A DNA stretch of 64,000 nt from Caccoplasma_A sp045587545 (GCA_045587545.1 JAZNCN010000015.1:1-64000), one strand, 5' to 3'; positions 44,779 to 53,697 are shown, numbered from the stretch's first letter. A program made the numbers and translations. The notes: generated by a model not told the origin, from the letters alone.

Positions 44779-45465
44779 ATGCAACGCTATTCACTAATAA
44801 CAACAAAACTACCGCGTGAATTCATATTGTTACAAGGTAGGGGGTGCGTATGGAAAAAATGCACTTTCTGTGATTATCATACCGATACATCGCAGCACCC
44901 ATATATCATAAACCGCCCCATATTACAACAAGTCACAGGCAAATATGGAGTATTAGACATAATAAATTCAGGCTCGGCACCCGAACTCGATACTCAAACC
45001 ATAGAACATATAAAACAACTTGTAAAAGAAAAAAACATACATACCCTATGGTTTGAAGCACACTACCTATACCATAACAAACTAAAAGGGTTTGCACAAC
45101 AATTCTATCCTGCCAAAGTAAAATTCCGTTGCGGGGTAGAAACATTTGATATAAACCTCCGTCAGCAATGGAACAAAGGCATACCTCCACAAATAACCCC
45201 TGCAGACATTGCAAAACATTACCAAGGAGTATGCCTCTTATGCTGTACAAAAGGAGACACAAAAGAGAGAATACTAAACGATATATCCCTTGCCGATAAA
45301 TACTTTGAATATGCCAGCATAAATCTTTTTTGCAATAACAGCACAACCGAAGAGAGAGACGAACATTTGGCTCAATGGTTTATAACCGAAATCTATCCCA
45401 ACCTAAAGGAGAATTGTAAGTTTGAGGTGTTGTTAAATAATACCGATCTCGGGGTCGGGTTGTGA
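44779..45465 (+). CDS. Radical SAM-like protein coupled to the queuosine transporter
   Basis: 228 residues. The cluster-binding motif is Cys23-x4-Cys28-x2-Cys31 (GCVWKKCTFCDY), an atypical spacing (the common one is Cx3Cx2C). NSGSAPELD and FEAHY...KFRCGVETFD follow in place of the usual GGEP strand. It is short for a radical SAM enzyme. Its one-base spacing from the queuosine-precursor transporter suggests work on the imported base; a role like queuine lyase (QueL), the radical SAM enzyme that regenerates preQ1 from queuine, is possible but unproven. Confidence 0.7.
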   Translation: MQRYSLITTKLPREFILLQGRGCVWKKCTFCDYHTDTSQHPYIINRPILQQVTGKYGVLDIINSGSAPELDTQTIEHIKQLVKEKNIHTLWFEAHYLYHNKLKGFAQQFYPAKVKFRCGVETFDINLRQQWNKGIPPQITPADIAKHYQGVCLLCCTKGDTKERILNDISLADKYFEYASINLFCNNSTTEERDEHLAQWFITEIYPNLKENCKFEVLLNNTDLGVGL

Positions 45466-45477
45466 TAAAGGCTTATC

Positions 45478-45571
45478 TACTACCTAACTTGTAAATTTCA
45501 ATCTCGGTCACATACTACATGTATGCTCCCTTCGTTAATATAGAGCCGAAATCTATCACCTCTGAGTAGTA
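45478..45571. repeat. Imperfect nested inverted repeat
   Basis: TACTAC (45478-45483) faces GTAGTA (45566-45571); inside, AATTTC...CTCGG faces CCGAAAT, and CATAC faces GTATG around the centre. The approximately 94-bp element follows the radical SAM gene and looks like a dispersed palindromic element. Only one copy is in the window. Confidence 0.4.
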
Positions 45572-45578
45572 AAAAAGA

Positions 45579-45612
45579 AAAGAGATATGTCAAGAATAAT
45601 GACACATCTCTT
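45579..45612 (-). terminator. Terminator of tmRNA
   Basis: On the minus strand AAGAGATGTGTCA-ttattct-TGACATATCTCTT is followed by TTCTTTTTT. It begins about 10 nt after the tmRNA 3' end. Confidence 0.75.
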
Positions 45613-45621
45613 ATAATGTTG

Positions 45622-46018
45622 TGGAGCTGGAGGGGATTGAACCCTCGTCCATACAGGGAAACAATAGGCTTTCTACATGCTTATCTTTGCTTAAATTGTA
45701 GGGTACAGACAAGACCAAAGCTACCAATCATATACCTTAGCCTTTAAGATTTCATTTGAGGTGCAAGGCTCACCACAAACTATTTCCGATATAATAGCAC
45801 CGCTTAAGGGGATAGCTTCGGAACAACAGCATCCGAGCGATGTCTTGTTTCACTACCTTGTAGCGAAATTAAGCCAATCTACTGTACTTCGATTAGGCAG
45901 CAAGAGCGTAATTATTCTCGCCAGTTATAATTTCAAAGGCTCAGATTAAAGAGCAAACCTAAGGAGGCTCTGCATGCTTACATATCACTTCTGCCCGCTG
46001 TCAAATCCAGTCAGCCCC
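45622..46018 (-). ncRNA. ssrA: tmRNA
   Basis: About 397 nt on the minus strand. The 5' end GGGGCTG pairs with the 3' CAGCTCC of the tRNA-like part, which also has the T arm GGGTTCAATCCCCTCC. The resume region reads GGC GAG AAT AAT TAC GCT CTT GCT GCC TAA, giving the tag GENNYALAA, as expected for Bacteroidales. No CCA is encoded (CAA follows the discriminator). It rescues stalled ribosomes. Confidence 0.95.
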
Positions 46019-46076
46019 GCATTGTATATGTTCTACTTATATAACCAAATCAGTACCACTGTGCCAATTCGGGTTG

Positions 46077-46109
46077 CAAACTTACAAAATAATCCTTATA
46101 CCAACAATA
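46077..46109 (-). promoter_or_regulatory. tmRNA promoter; copy 1 of a 33-bp direct repeat
   Basis: Minus strand: TTG near 46106-46108, about 20-nt spacer, TAAGTTTG (46077-46084), a perfect -7 element. The 33-bp segment is repeated without mismatch at 47094-47126, at the other end of the toxin-like cassette. The bases on both outer sides differ, so the match spans exactly the promoter core. Confidence 0.8.
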
Positions 46110-46122
46110 ACTTACATTAAAA

Positions 46123-46368
46123 TTACTTGTTCTCTATTTCGCGTATAAAATCTTCAGATATATATAAGTCTCCATATAGATATAAACCTGTTGATTTGTT
46201 GTGCAGATTTATACAAGTATTGCTTGAATAGAACATCTTTAAGGCTTCTAAGGGTGTTATATTCATAAGTCTTGATAAAATTATGGAAATAGCTCCAATC
46301 CTATTGCTCATAATAATCTCTTGAATAATAGGAGATTTTGTGGGGTTATCATAACTCTTCGGTTCCAT
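46123..46368 (-). CDS. Small DUF3791-like protein of a toxin/antitoxin-like cassette
   Basis: 81 residues. NRIGAISIILSRLMNITPLEALKMF and NLHNKSTGLYLYGDLYISEDFI recall the short DUF3791-type partners of DUF3990 proteins. It overlaps the DUF3990-like gene by 20 nt and ends 13 nt before the repeat that is the tmRNA promoter. It may be the neutralising partner of the predicted ADP-ribosyltransferase-like toxin. The family name is a recognition call at moderate certainty. Confidence 0.6.
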   Translation of the reverse strand: MEPKSYDNPTKSPIIQEIIMSNRIGAISIILSRLMNITPLEALKMFYSSNTCINLHNKSTGLYLYGDLYISEDFIREIENK

Positions 46369-46840
46369 CGTATATAAGATAGTTGTTAACTATATCCTGA
46401 TTTAGTATGCATATCTGATTGTTTGGTTGATGTTTTGATAACTCTCGCAAGGCAGTACTAAGTTCCATTAACCCGGCAATGTAAAGATTGATAGTATCAA
46501 CAACTCGGTCATTGGCAACACCACCTTCAACGTAGTCAAATTTATTAGCCATATCTTCTCCCGAACGATTTGCTATAATAAATTCTAACCATTGGATATC
46601 GTATGCTTCAAATAATTTACACTTAAACCCTTTCAGAACAGCGTCGCGATTTAGTCTGTATATGTTAAGAATGGCTGGCTTATTCCTGATTTTAGAGATA
46701 TTTTGAGCCCATTTAATAGCTTGCTCTCGTATGTTTGTTATGTAGAAGCCTTGCCCAAAGTCTAAATTTTTTCTACCAAATTTACAGTTCGGATTTTTAA
46801 TAATTTCCGTACTTCCGTGATACACTATTATTTCGTTCAT
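46349..46840 (-). CDS. DUF3990 family protein, ADP-ribosyltransferase-like toxin candidate
   Basis: 163 residues. It begins EIIVYHGSTEIIKNP and has KNLDFGQGFYITNIREQAIKWA, the two conserved blocks of DUF3990, a family placed near the ART/RES-type toxins by its H-G-S/T and F-G-x-G-F-Y motifs. YDIQWLEFIIANR and YVEGGVANDRV follow. It overlaps both neighbours (20 and 4 nt). The predicted role is NAD-dependent modification of a host target, held in check by the flanking small proteins. Inference. Confidence 0.7.
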   Translation of the reverse strand: MNEIIVYHGSTEIIKNPNCKFGRKNLDFGQGFYITNIREQAIKWAQNISKIRNKPAILNIYRLNRDAVLKGFKCKLFEAYDIQWLEFIIANRSGEDMANKFDYVEGGVANDRVVDTINLYIAGLMELSTALRELSKHQPNNQICILNQDIVNNYLIYDGTEEL

Positions 46841-47076
46841 AAGTTAGACTCCCAATTATTTAAACATTCAACCAATCTTTCCGCTAATACCTCTCTGCTT
46901 TCGCTATGTAGGGGTTCGTAATTTGGAATAATATAATTATCAATCATTCCAACGCGTTCCATACGTTGAAAAACTTCCTTATAGTCAATATTAAGAAATC
47001 TTGCAGTCGTTTCAATGCAAGTTGCTACAAAAGCCATTACAATCTGTTCTTTTGATATTTTTCTTAACTCTTCCAT
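46837..47076 (-). CDS. Small DUF3791-like protein, first gene of the cassette
   Basis: 79 residues from the ATG at 47074-47076; a GTG at 47092-47094 is in frame but lies in the promoter repeat. ISKEQIVMAFVATCIETTA, then YKEVFQRMERVGMIDNYIIP and YEPLHSESREVL match DUF3791. The predicted start of transcription from the repeat copy is only about 10 nt upstream, so translation is near-leaderless. Likely antitoxin or regulator of the coupled DUF3990 gene. Confidence 0.65.
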   Translation of the reverse strand: MEELRKISKEQIVMAFVATCIETTARFLNIDYKEVFQRMERVGMIDNYIIPNYEPLHSESREVLAERLVECLNNWESNL

Positions 47077-47093
47077 ATTATATCCATTTATCA

Positions 47094-47126
47094 CAAACTT
47101 ACAAAATAATCCTTATACCAACAATA
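47094..47126 (-). promoter_or_regulatory. Promoter of the DUF3791-DUF3990 cassette; copy 2 of the 33-bp repeat
   Basis: Identical to 46077-46109, with -7 TAAGTTTG at 47094-47101 and -33 TTG about 20 nt upstream on the minus strand. The repeat unit including the cassette is 1017 bp (46110-47126). Confidence 0.8.
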
Positions 47127-47148
47127 GTACACAACTAAAAACTATTAA

Positions 47149-48099
47149 CTAATATCTTCTCTTCCTATACAACTGCCAACTGTTGAAAATGTTTTGCCAA
47201 AGAACGTAACTTCCGGGAGCAACAGAAGAGAGAGGGTTAAGGTATGTACATGCCAACCAAATGGCAAGGACGGTATTCTTTTGACCTATTGCTTGTCCTG
47301 CGCTAATTTGGCTATTGTATTTACTTCCAATATATCTGCCAAAGGCAAACTGAATGGCACAAGTAACAAGCCCGGCAAATGCAACGGATATTTTAATTAT
47401 TGCACCAGCATCACTGTTTGCTATCCATCGTATTGTTTGTGAAGTAACTATTGCCAATGCTACAGCCCATATGTAAAAAGAATATCCGCTATATTTTAGA
47501 AGTTGTGCATGTACTCGCTTAAAGTATTTGCGTAGCACCATTGCCAATATAAATGGTATTATAAGCAGAGGAAATACTTTACTCAATATCTTGCCAAATG
47601 CTGGTAGAAACGATAATCCTTCGTGAGGTTCAACAAGAGGGAAGAGGAGGGGAATGATAATTGCTGCCACAATATTTATAATCATTGTGTATGTAACCAA
47701 TTGACCAGCGTTGCCTCCAAGTTTGCTTGTAATAACCACGGCAGCGGTTGCAGTGGGGCAAATAAGACATATCATAGCACCTTGCAGTACAATGTTTATC
47801 TCCCAACTGAAAATGCCCCAAATCAAAAGCAGTGCAATAATAGCACAACTCGCACTCTGAAATATTGCAAGTATCAAGTGCCACTTATTTGGTATTAACT
47901 CTTTTGGATTTGCTTTGCAAAACGATAACAGTAGTTGAATAAATATAAGAGTAGGCATAAGAACTTCCACCGCACTATTAGCCATAGGTTTTAGTGGAGC
48001 CATAAACTCTGCTTTTGCAAATAGTATATACGCTCCTGTACCAACAATCATGGCAATAGGCAGAGTCCAATTTTTAATAAATCTTATAATCCTATCCAT
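47149..48099 (-). CDS. BASS-family (bile acid:sodium symporter-like) transporter
   Basis: 316 residues, about ten membrane helices. ALICLICPTATAAVVITSKLGGNAGQLVTYT-type segment (helix 4, written loosely) and SAGQAIGQKNTVLAIWLACTYLNPLSSV (helix 9) are the crossover-helix motifs of the fold. It likely moves an organic anion with sodium. Monocistronic between the cassette and yebC. Confidence 0.8.
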   Translation of the reverse strand: MDRIIRFIKNWTLPIAMIVGTGAYILFAKAEFMAPLKPMANSAVEVLMPTLIFIQLLLSFCKANPKELIPNKWHLILAIFQSASCAIIALLLIWGIFSWEINIVLQGAMICLICPTATAAVVITSKLGGNAGQLVTYTMIINIVAAIIIPLLFPLVEPHEGLSFLPAFGKILSKVFPLLIIPFILAMVLRKYFKRVHAQLLKYSGYSFYIWAVALAIVTSQTIRWIANSDAGAIIKISVAFAGLVTCAIQFAFGRYIGSKYNSQISAGQAIGQKNTVLAIWLACTYLNPLSSVAPGSYVLWQNIFNSWQLYRKRRY

Positions 48100-48112
48100 C
48101 TTGAGTAGTATC

Positions 48113-48164
48113 TCTTAAAAACGAAAGAGAATGATGCAAAATTAATTTTGGCTCACTCTCTTTC
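48113..48164 (-). terminator. Terminator of pheT-yebC
   Basis: GAAAGAGA (48123-48130) and inner CAAAAT pair with ATTTTG and TCTCTTTC (48157-48164); on the minus strand GTTTTTAAG follows. Confidence 0.7.
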
Positions 48165-48194
48165 TAATAAATTGTATTATAGTCGTTCTAACAA

Positions 48195-48911
48195 CTAATC
48201 TTCCTTCATATTATGGAATACGTTTTGAACATCATCGTCCTCTTCAAAACGCTCAATAAGTTTCTCAATAACCTCGCGTTGTTCGTCAGTAACCTCTTTA
48301 GTGTCGTTAGGTATTCTCTCAAACTCTGCGCTCTCAATCTCAAAACCGTTATCTTCTAAATATTTTTGAATGTTGTTGAACTCCTCAAAAGGTCCGTAAA
48401 TCATTATTGAACCCTCATCGCTATCCATTTCGTCAACACCAAAGTCAATAAGTTCAAGTTCAAGTTCGTCCATCTCAACACCCTCTTTCTCTTTTACTTT
48501 GAAAACACTCTTGTGTTCAAATAAGAATGAAAGAGAACCTGATGTTCCAAGAGAACCTCCTGCTTTGTTAAAGTAGCTGCGAACGTTAGCAACTGTACGA
48601 GTAGTGTTATCTGTTGCAGTTTCAACAACTATTGCAACTCCAAAAGGAGCATATCCTTCATATACAACCTCTTTATAGTTGCCCTCGTCTTTAGATATTG
48701 CTTTTTTAATAGCACGTTCAACATTCTCTTTAGGCATATTAGCTGCCTTTGCATTTTGGATTAATGCACGAAGACGTGAGTTAGCATCTGGATCAGGGCC
48801 ACCTGCTTTAACAGCCATAGTAATCTCTTTTCCGATTTTGGTAAATGTTCTTGACATATTACCCCAACGTTTCATTTTTCGTGCTTTTCTGTATTCAAAC
48901 GCTCTTCCCAT
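48195..48911 (-). CDS. YebC/PmpR-family protein (TACO1-like)
   Basis: 238 residues. It starts GRAFEYRKARKMKRWGNMSR and has AGGPDPDANSRLRALIQNAK and NMPKENVERAIKKA, the family blocks. Members act as transcription regulators or as translation factors at proline stretches. It lies 21 nt after pheT in one unit. The protein is very acidic in its C-terminal third. Confidence 0.9.
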   Translation of the reverse strand: MGRAFEYRKARKMKRWGNMSRTFTKIGKEITMAVKAGGPDPDANSRLRALIQNAKAANMPKENVERAIKKAISKDEGNYKEVVYEGYAPFGVAIVVETATDNTTRTVANVRSYFNKAGGSLGTSGSLSFLFEHKSVFKVKEKEGVEMDELELELIDFGVDEMDSDEGSIMIYGPFEEFNNIQKYLEDNGFEIESAEFERIPNDTKEVTDEQREVIEKLIERFEEDDDVQNVFHNMKED

Positions 48912-48932
48912 AGTTATATCTTTTTTTATTAA

Positions 48933-51398
48933 TTATCTTAATTTAGCACCAACTTTGTTCTCGAGGTTGGTAATTATTTTATTCATCACAGCATCAATTT
49001 GTTTATCAGCAAGAGTCTTTTCTGCATCTTGTAATATAAACGAAACTGCATACGATTTTTTGCCGGCTTCAAGGTTTTTGCCCTCGTAAACGTCAAACAA
49101 CGAAACCTCTTTCAAAAGTTTGCGTTCGCTTTCACGAGCCACCTTCTCAATGTCGCTAAACTTAACCGAAGTGTCAACAAGTAGAGCAAGGTCGCGTTTT
49201 ACGGGTGGGAATTTTGAAAGTTCGCTATAAGTTGTTTTTGTCTTAACACTCTCTTTGCATAACATAGCAAAATTGAACTCTGCAAAATATACTTCGTTGT
49301 CAATATCAAATTTGCGAAGAATATTTTTGCTGACAATACCTGCCTTACCAAACTCTTTGCCTCCGCGAGTCTTGTAAACAAGCACAGCAGAGAAAATATC
49401 ATCGCTTGTTTGCTCGGTAGTATATTTGCCACTTGTCATACCAAGGCGAGTTAAAACATTCTCAACATATCCTTTAAGCATAAAGAACGAAGTTTGAATA
49501 TCTTTTTGCGCCCAGCTGTTAGCAATCTCATAACCTGTCAACCACATACCAAGACGATAGTTTTCAGAGTATGGTGCAAGAACACCTTTATCCATATCAG
49601 CCTCAGGGTTGTATGAGTAGCAATTTCCGAACTCGTAAAATTTAAGGTCGGCGTTTCTGCGATTAATATTGTAAGCAACACTCTCCAATCCTCCAAACAA
49701 TAGAGTTTGACGCATAACACCAAGATCAGAACTCAAAGGGTTCATAACCTTAACGCAATTGCTTTCGGGGAACGATGCTAAATCTTTGTAGTAGCTTGTT
49801 TTGGTTAGCGAGTTGTTCATTATCTCGTTAAAACCACAGCCTGTAAGTTCGTTAGCAATAGTGTTATATCTTATGTGTTGCTCGTCTGCTACTGATTTGT
49901 TTGATAGGTTTGAGTGAACACTCTCGGTTATCTCAACATTGTTGTAACCATATATTCTTAGAATATCCTCAATAACATCGCAGTCGCGGCGAACATCAAC
50001 ACGATATGTAGGAACTTCCAATTCCAAAACGCCATTCTCTTCTTTTACTATCTTAATTTCAAGAGAAGATAAAATCTCTTTTACAATCTTTTCGTCAATA
50101 TTCTTTCCAATAAGAGAGTTTACTCTCTTGTAGCTTAGTGAAACAGGATAGGGAGCAACCTCTTCGGGATATATATCAATAATATCGCCAATAATCTCAC
50201 CACCAGCAAGCTCTTTAACAAGCATTGCAGCACGTTTAAGAACATAAACGGTAGTGTTGGGGTCAATGCCACGCTCAAAGCGGAACGAAGCATCGGTGTT
50301 CAATCCATGACGGCGAGCACTCTTCCTAATCCATGTCGGATTGAAATATGCCGACTCAAGGAATACATCAGTAGTTGCTTCTGTTACACCCGATTTCAAT
50401 CCACCGAATACACCGGCAATGCACATACCTTCGTTTTGGTTGCAAATCATTAAATCTCTATCCGATAGTTTGCGTTCTACTCCGTCAAGAGTTACAAATG
50501 GAGTACCTTCAGGTAATGTTTTAACAATAACGGTATTGCCTGCTATCTCATTAGCATCAAAGCAGTGTAAGGGTTGTCCTGTTTCATGTAGGATATAGTT
50601 TGTTATATCCACAATATTGTTAATTGGGCGTACTCCAATAGCATTTAAGCGTTGCTTCAGCCAATCGGGACTCTCCTTAACTGTAACGCCTTTTATTGTT
50701 AAACCGGAGTATCTTGGAGCAGCTTCATTGTTTTCAACAACAACTTTAACAGCATCGCCATTGGCATTGTCAATAGCAAAAGCCTCAACTGAAGGTTTTG
50801 TTAAAGAGTAGTCGTAACCATTACGTTTTAGGTATGCTGCAAGGTCGCGAGCAACACCGTAGTGCGAAGCAGCGTCAATTCTGTTAGGAGTAATATCCAC
50901 TTCAATAACATAGTCGCTCTTTATCCCAAAATAATCTGCTGCTGGAGTTCCCGGAGCAGGTGTATCTTTAAGAACAATAATACCGTCGTGGCTTGCTCCG
51001 ATACCAATCTCATCTTCGGCACAAATCATACCAAATGACTCAACACCTCTGATTTTTGATTTTTTTATTGTAAAACTCTCCTCTCCATCATACAATACAG
51101 TACCAACTGTTGCAACAATAACATATTGTCCTGCATCAACATTTGGAGCGCCACAAACAATTTGAGTGGGTTCGCCAGTTCCAAGATCAACTGTTGTAAT
51201 ATGCAAGTGGTCTGAATTAGGGTGTTCAACACAAGTAAGAACTTTACCTGTAACAATACCTTTTAAACCACCTTTAATTGATTGAACCTCTTCAACTCCA
51301 CCGGTTTCAAGACCTATTGAAGTTAGCGCATCTGCTGTTTGTTGAGGATCAAGAGGAAGATTAATAAAATCCTTAAGCCAATTATAAGATATATTCAT
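48933..51398 (-). CDS. pheT: Phenylalanyl-tRNA synthetase beta subunit
   Basis: 821 residues, full length. Domains in order: tRNA-binding EMAP-like domain (about 40-150), B3/B4 editing domain (about 205-390), B5 (about 410-480), a catalytic-like core and the C-terminal anticodon-binding FDX-ACB (about 725-820, SKFPPVKRDLALLVDTS). pheS is not adjacent but 9 kb away at 60201. yebC follows. Upstream there is a leader hairpin. Confidence 0.95.
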   Translation of the reverse strand: MNISYNWLKDFINLPLDPQQTADALTSIGLETGGVEEVQSIKGGLKGIVTGKVLTCVEHPNSDHLHITTVDLGTGEPTQIVCGAPNVDAGQYVIVATVGTVLYDGEESFTIKKSKIRGVESFGMICAEDEIGIGASHDGIIVLKDTPAPGTPAADYFGIKSDYVIEVDITPNRIDAASHYGVARDLAAYLKRNGYDYSLTKPSVEAFAIDNANGDAVKVVVENNEAAPRYSGLTIKGVTVKESPDWLKQRLNAIGVRPINNIVDITNYILHETGQPLHCFDANEIAGNTVIVKTLPEGTPFVTLDGVERKLSDRDLMICNQNEGMCIAGVFGGLKSGVTEATTDVFLESAYFNPTWIRKSARRHGLNTDASFRFERGIDPNTTVYVLKRAAMLVKELAGGEIIGDIIDIYPEEVAPYPVSLSYKRVNSLIGKNIDEKIVKEILSSLEIKIVKEENGVLELEVPTYRVDVRRDCDVIEDILRIYGYNNVEITESVHSNLSNKSVADEQHIRYNTIANELTGCGFNEIMNNSLTKTSYYKDLASFPESNCVKVMNPLSSDLGVMRQTLLFGGLESVAYNINRRNADLKFYEFGNCYSYNPEADMDKGVLAPYSENYRLGMWLTGYEIANSWAQKDIQTSFFMLKGYVENVLTRLGMTSGKYTTEQTSDDIFSAVLVYKTRGGKEFGKAGIVSKNILRKFDIDNEVYFAEFNFAMLCKESVKTKTTYSELSKFPPVKRDLALLVDTSVKFSDIEKVARESERKLLKEVSLFDVYEGKNLEAGKKSYAVSFILQDAEKTLADKQIDAVMNKIITNLENKVGAKLR

Positions 51399-51419
51399 AA
51401 TTCCTGATTAAATATTATT

Positions 51420-51478
51420 GCTGTATGCAAGTATTGTTGCTCGCATACAGCGTAATTTTTTAAACGAGTGCAAAAATA
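51420..51478 (-). promoter_or_regulatory. pheT promoter and leader hairpin
   Basis: Minus strand TATTTTTG (51471-51478) is a perfect -7 element. The leader of about 65 nt contains a 9-bp stem GCTGTATGC/GCATACAGC (51443-51451 with 51420-51428) right before the start codon region. There is no run of Phe codons and no T-box sequence, so any control is of unknown type. Confidence 0.5.
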
Positions 51479-51525
51479 ATAATATTATTTTGCTTTAAAA
51501 AGTAAAATGGGCATATTTACACCTG

Positions 51526-53697
51526 CTATAAAACAATTTTTTTGGTACAGCTCCAATCCTCTCCGCTTATTTTAACAACATATATGCCTTTTAAGCCATA
51601 GCTATCTTCAATAGCTGTTTCGTAACCGCTATTTATGTTGCCTAAATTTTGCGAATTAATCAATTTTCCTGTAATGTCATATATACTTACCTCACATCTT
51701 TTTAAATCCTTGGCAAATAATATTTTGCAATATCCTTCTATAATAAAAATTCTTGCAAAGTCGTTTTGGAAACTACTCTCTATCTCTTCAATACCGCTCA
51801 ACTCCAAAACCTTTTTAAGACCGTTCCACGCATCAAGTTTTCCATAACCCCAAGTATTGTTTGGTTGGCTACCTGTCCATTCATCTCTTATAGCTGTTTC
51901 GCTTAAAACTTCGCGGATATCTTCCGGTGTTAGATTAGGATTAGCCTCTAACCACAATGCCAATGTTCCTGTAACCATTGGAGCACTCATTGAAGTACCT
52001 TTCATGCTTCCCCAATAGTAATTTATGCCGTTAACTGTAATTGTATCACCTTGTTTGATTTTAGAGATATTTGATGAACTGCTTAATACAGCATCAGAAT
52101 TTGAATATGACGAAACAATCCACTCTCCGGGAGCCGTAATATCAGGTTTCATTCGTCCGTCAAGAGTAGGACCCTTACTTGAGAATGAAGATATATCCTC
52201 TAAATTTATATTTGAGCCAAAATCATTTATCTTATAAGAACCAACGGAGATGATTCTTTTCCCTGTTCCGCCAAGCTCGGCAATATTACTATCAAAATCA
52301 CCGGGAGTCCAACCCTCAAGATTTGATTTGTTGGTAAATCTGCTGTAATAGTCATCAGCCCAGCCGTGAATTGTGCTTCCTGTATCTCCGATTATTTTAA
52401 AACCAATGGTATATCCGGTTTTAACAGAACTTGCTAAAACCATGGCATTAATATGGGGTCTGTTACTGCCGGGTTCAAGTTCGCTGATAATTTGAATACT
52501 CGCATCTGCTCCAAGATTATTAACCTTTGAAAGCGTGAACATGTGAGAGCCTATAGCGTTTGACGATACAGCCTCAGTCTCATTTATAATTGTTCCGTCG
52601 CTCGTTTTTACAGCGCAAACTTTAATTTTAAACTCTTTGTTATGCTCACCATAAAAATCGCATTGTGTAGCATAGTATGTGCTATATTTAGTGAGTAGCG
52701 AAACAAATGTTCTTAAACTATCTTGTTCTGTAGTAAATGTCTTTTTTATATGTTGTCTGTTCGTTCCCTCGTTGCCTGCACTACCAACAAGGAGCTTGCC
52801 TTCACCTTGTAGATTATCGCAAACTTGGTCAAAAATAGAACAGCCGTCGTGAGGCCCGTAAACATCGCCTAAACTGATATTGACAACGCAAGGTTTTCCA
52901 ACACTATCGGCATAGTCATAAATATAACCAATTGCATCTGTTATTGAGTTCCAACTCAAACTTGTATCATAATAGTTGTAACCTACAACTACAATGTCAG
53001 TTTCCGGAGCAATGCCATAAAAATTATTCTCTTTACAGCTACCGGCAGCAATTCCTAAAACATGGCAGCCGTGAGTTTCAGAAGTGTCGTCATAACCTGC
53101 AGCCACTATCTCCTCTTCGGTTTTATATTCACTTCCGTAACTAAAACCTTCAGGGGGAGTCCCTGTGTTAATAGGTTGATTCCATACGCGTTTTATGCGA
53201 AGATTACCCTCTTCGTCGTAAAAATTTATATGATCTAATTGAACTCCGCCATCAATAACGCCAATAACCACACCTTTTCCTGTGTATGCCGATGGTAAAT
53301 CAATTCCACTTATAATATTGCTAACTTTAATGGCCTCTCTGGCCTTATTCATTTTAGGCTTCGCTCTGCCTCCTGTGTCAATTTTTTTTACAATATCAAG
53401 AGCCGCAACATCGTTAATGGCATCAAGAGGAATACGAGCCGATACGATAGTATCTATAACCATATTCACTTTAGCACCTGTTGTTTCAATGATATATGGG
53501 TCTGCATCTTTCTCAATAATAATATAGGCTCCTATTTCCGATGGCTTTTCTTTATAGGACTTTGTCAGTTTTGTAGAGTAATCTCTCTCTATCTCGTTTA
53601 AGCGATTGATTGTGTTTATAGAGAGTTTATTTTCTTGAGCTTTTACGACAACACTTAGTGTTAGTAAAAGAGCTATAATAGTGTAAAGTTTTTTCAT
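51526..53697 (-). CDS. Subtilisin-like S8 peptidase with T9SS C-terminal signal
   Basis: 723 residues from MKKLYTIIALLLT (start 53697; an upstream ATG adds 9 residues). Signal peptide 1 to about 20, propeptide-like region, then the S8 catalytic triad: Asp in GVIDGGVQLDH, His in SETHGCHVLGIAAG and Ser in GTSMSAPMVTG. The last approximately 75 residues form a type A T9SS sorting domain (VSIYDITGKLINS ... GLKGIYVVKISG ... KKIVL), so the protease should be exported across the outer membrane by the type IX system and anchored or released. Its downstream neighbour is pheT, with a separate promoter. Confidence 0.88.
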   Translation of the reverse strand: MKKLYTIIALLLTLSVVVKAQENKLSINTINRLNEIERDYSTKLTKSYKEKPSEIGAYIIIEKDADPYIIETTGAKVNMVIDTIVSARIPLDAINDVAALDIVKKIDTGGRAKPKMNKAREAIKVSNIISGIDLPSAYTGKGVVIGVIDGGVQLDHINFYDEEGNLRIKRVWNQPINTGTPPEGFSYGSEYKTEEEIVAAGYDDTSETHGCHVLGIAAGSCKENNFYGIAPETDIVVVGYNYYDTSLSWNSITDAIGYIYDYADSVGKPCVVNISLGDVYGPHDGCSIFDQVCDNLQGEGKLLVGSAGNEGTNRQHIKKTFTTEQDSLRTFVSLLTKYSTYYATQCDFYGEHNKEFKIKVCAVKTSDGTIINETEAVSSNAIGSHMFTLSKVNNLGADASIQIISELEPGSNRPHINAMVLASSVKTGYTIGFKIIGDTGSTIHGWADDYYSRFTNKSNLEGWTPGDFDSNIAELGGTGKRIISVGSYKINDFGSNINLEDISSFSSKGPTLDGRMKPDITAPGEWIVSSYSNSDAVLSSSSNISKIKQGDTITVNGINYYWGSMKGTSMSAPMVTGTLALWLEANPNLTPEDIREVLSETAIRDEWTGSQPNNTWGYGKLDAWNGLKKVLELSGIEEIESSFQNDFARIFIIEGYCKILFAKDLKRCEVSIYDITGKLINSQNLGNINSGYETAIEDSYGLKGIYVVKISGEDWSCTKKIVL

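Noticed and set aside
45761..45949. 62-codon ORF on the plus strand
   Set aside because: It is antisense to tmRNA, whose structure explains the sequence.
45622..46018. Classical integrase attachment site in the tmRNA 3' end
   Set aside because: The direct repeat lies upstream of the tmRNA 5' end in its promoter, not in the 3' tRNA-like part, and no integrase gene is present.
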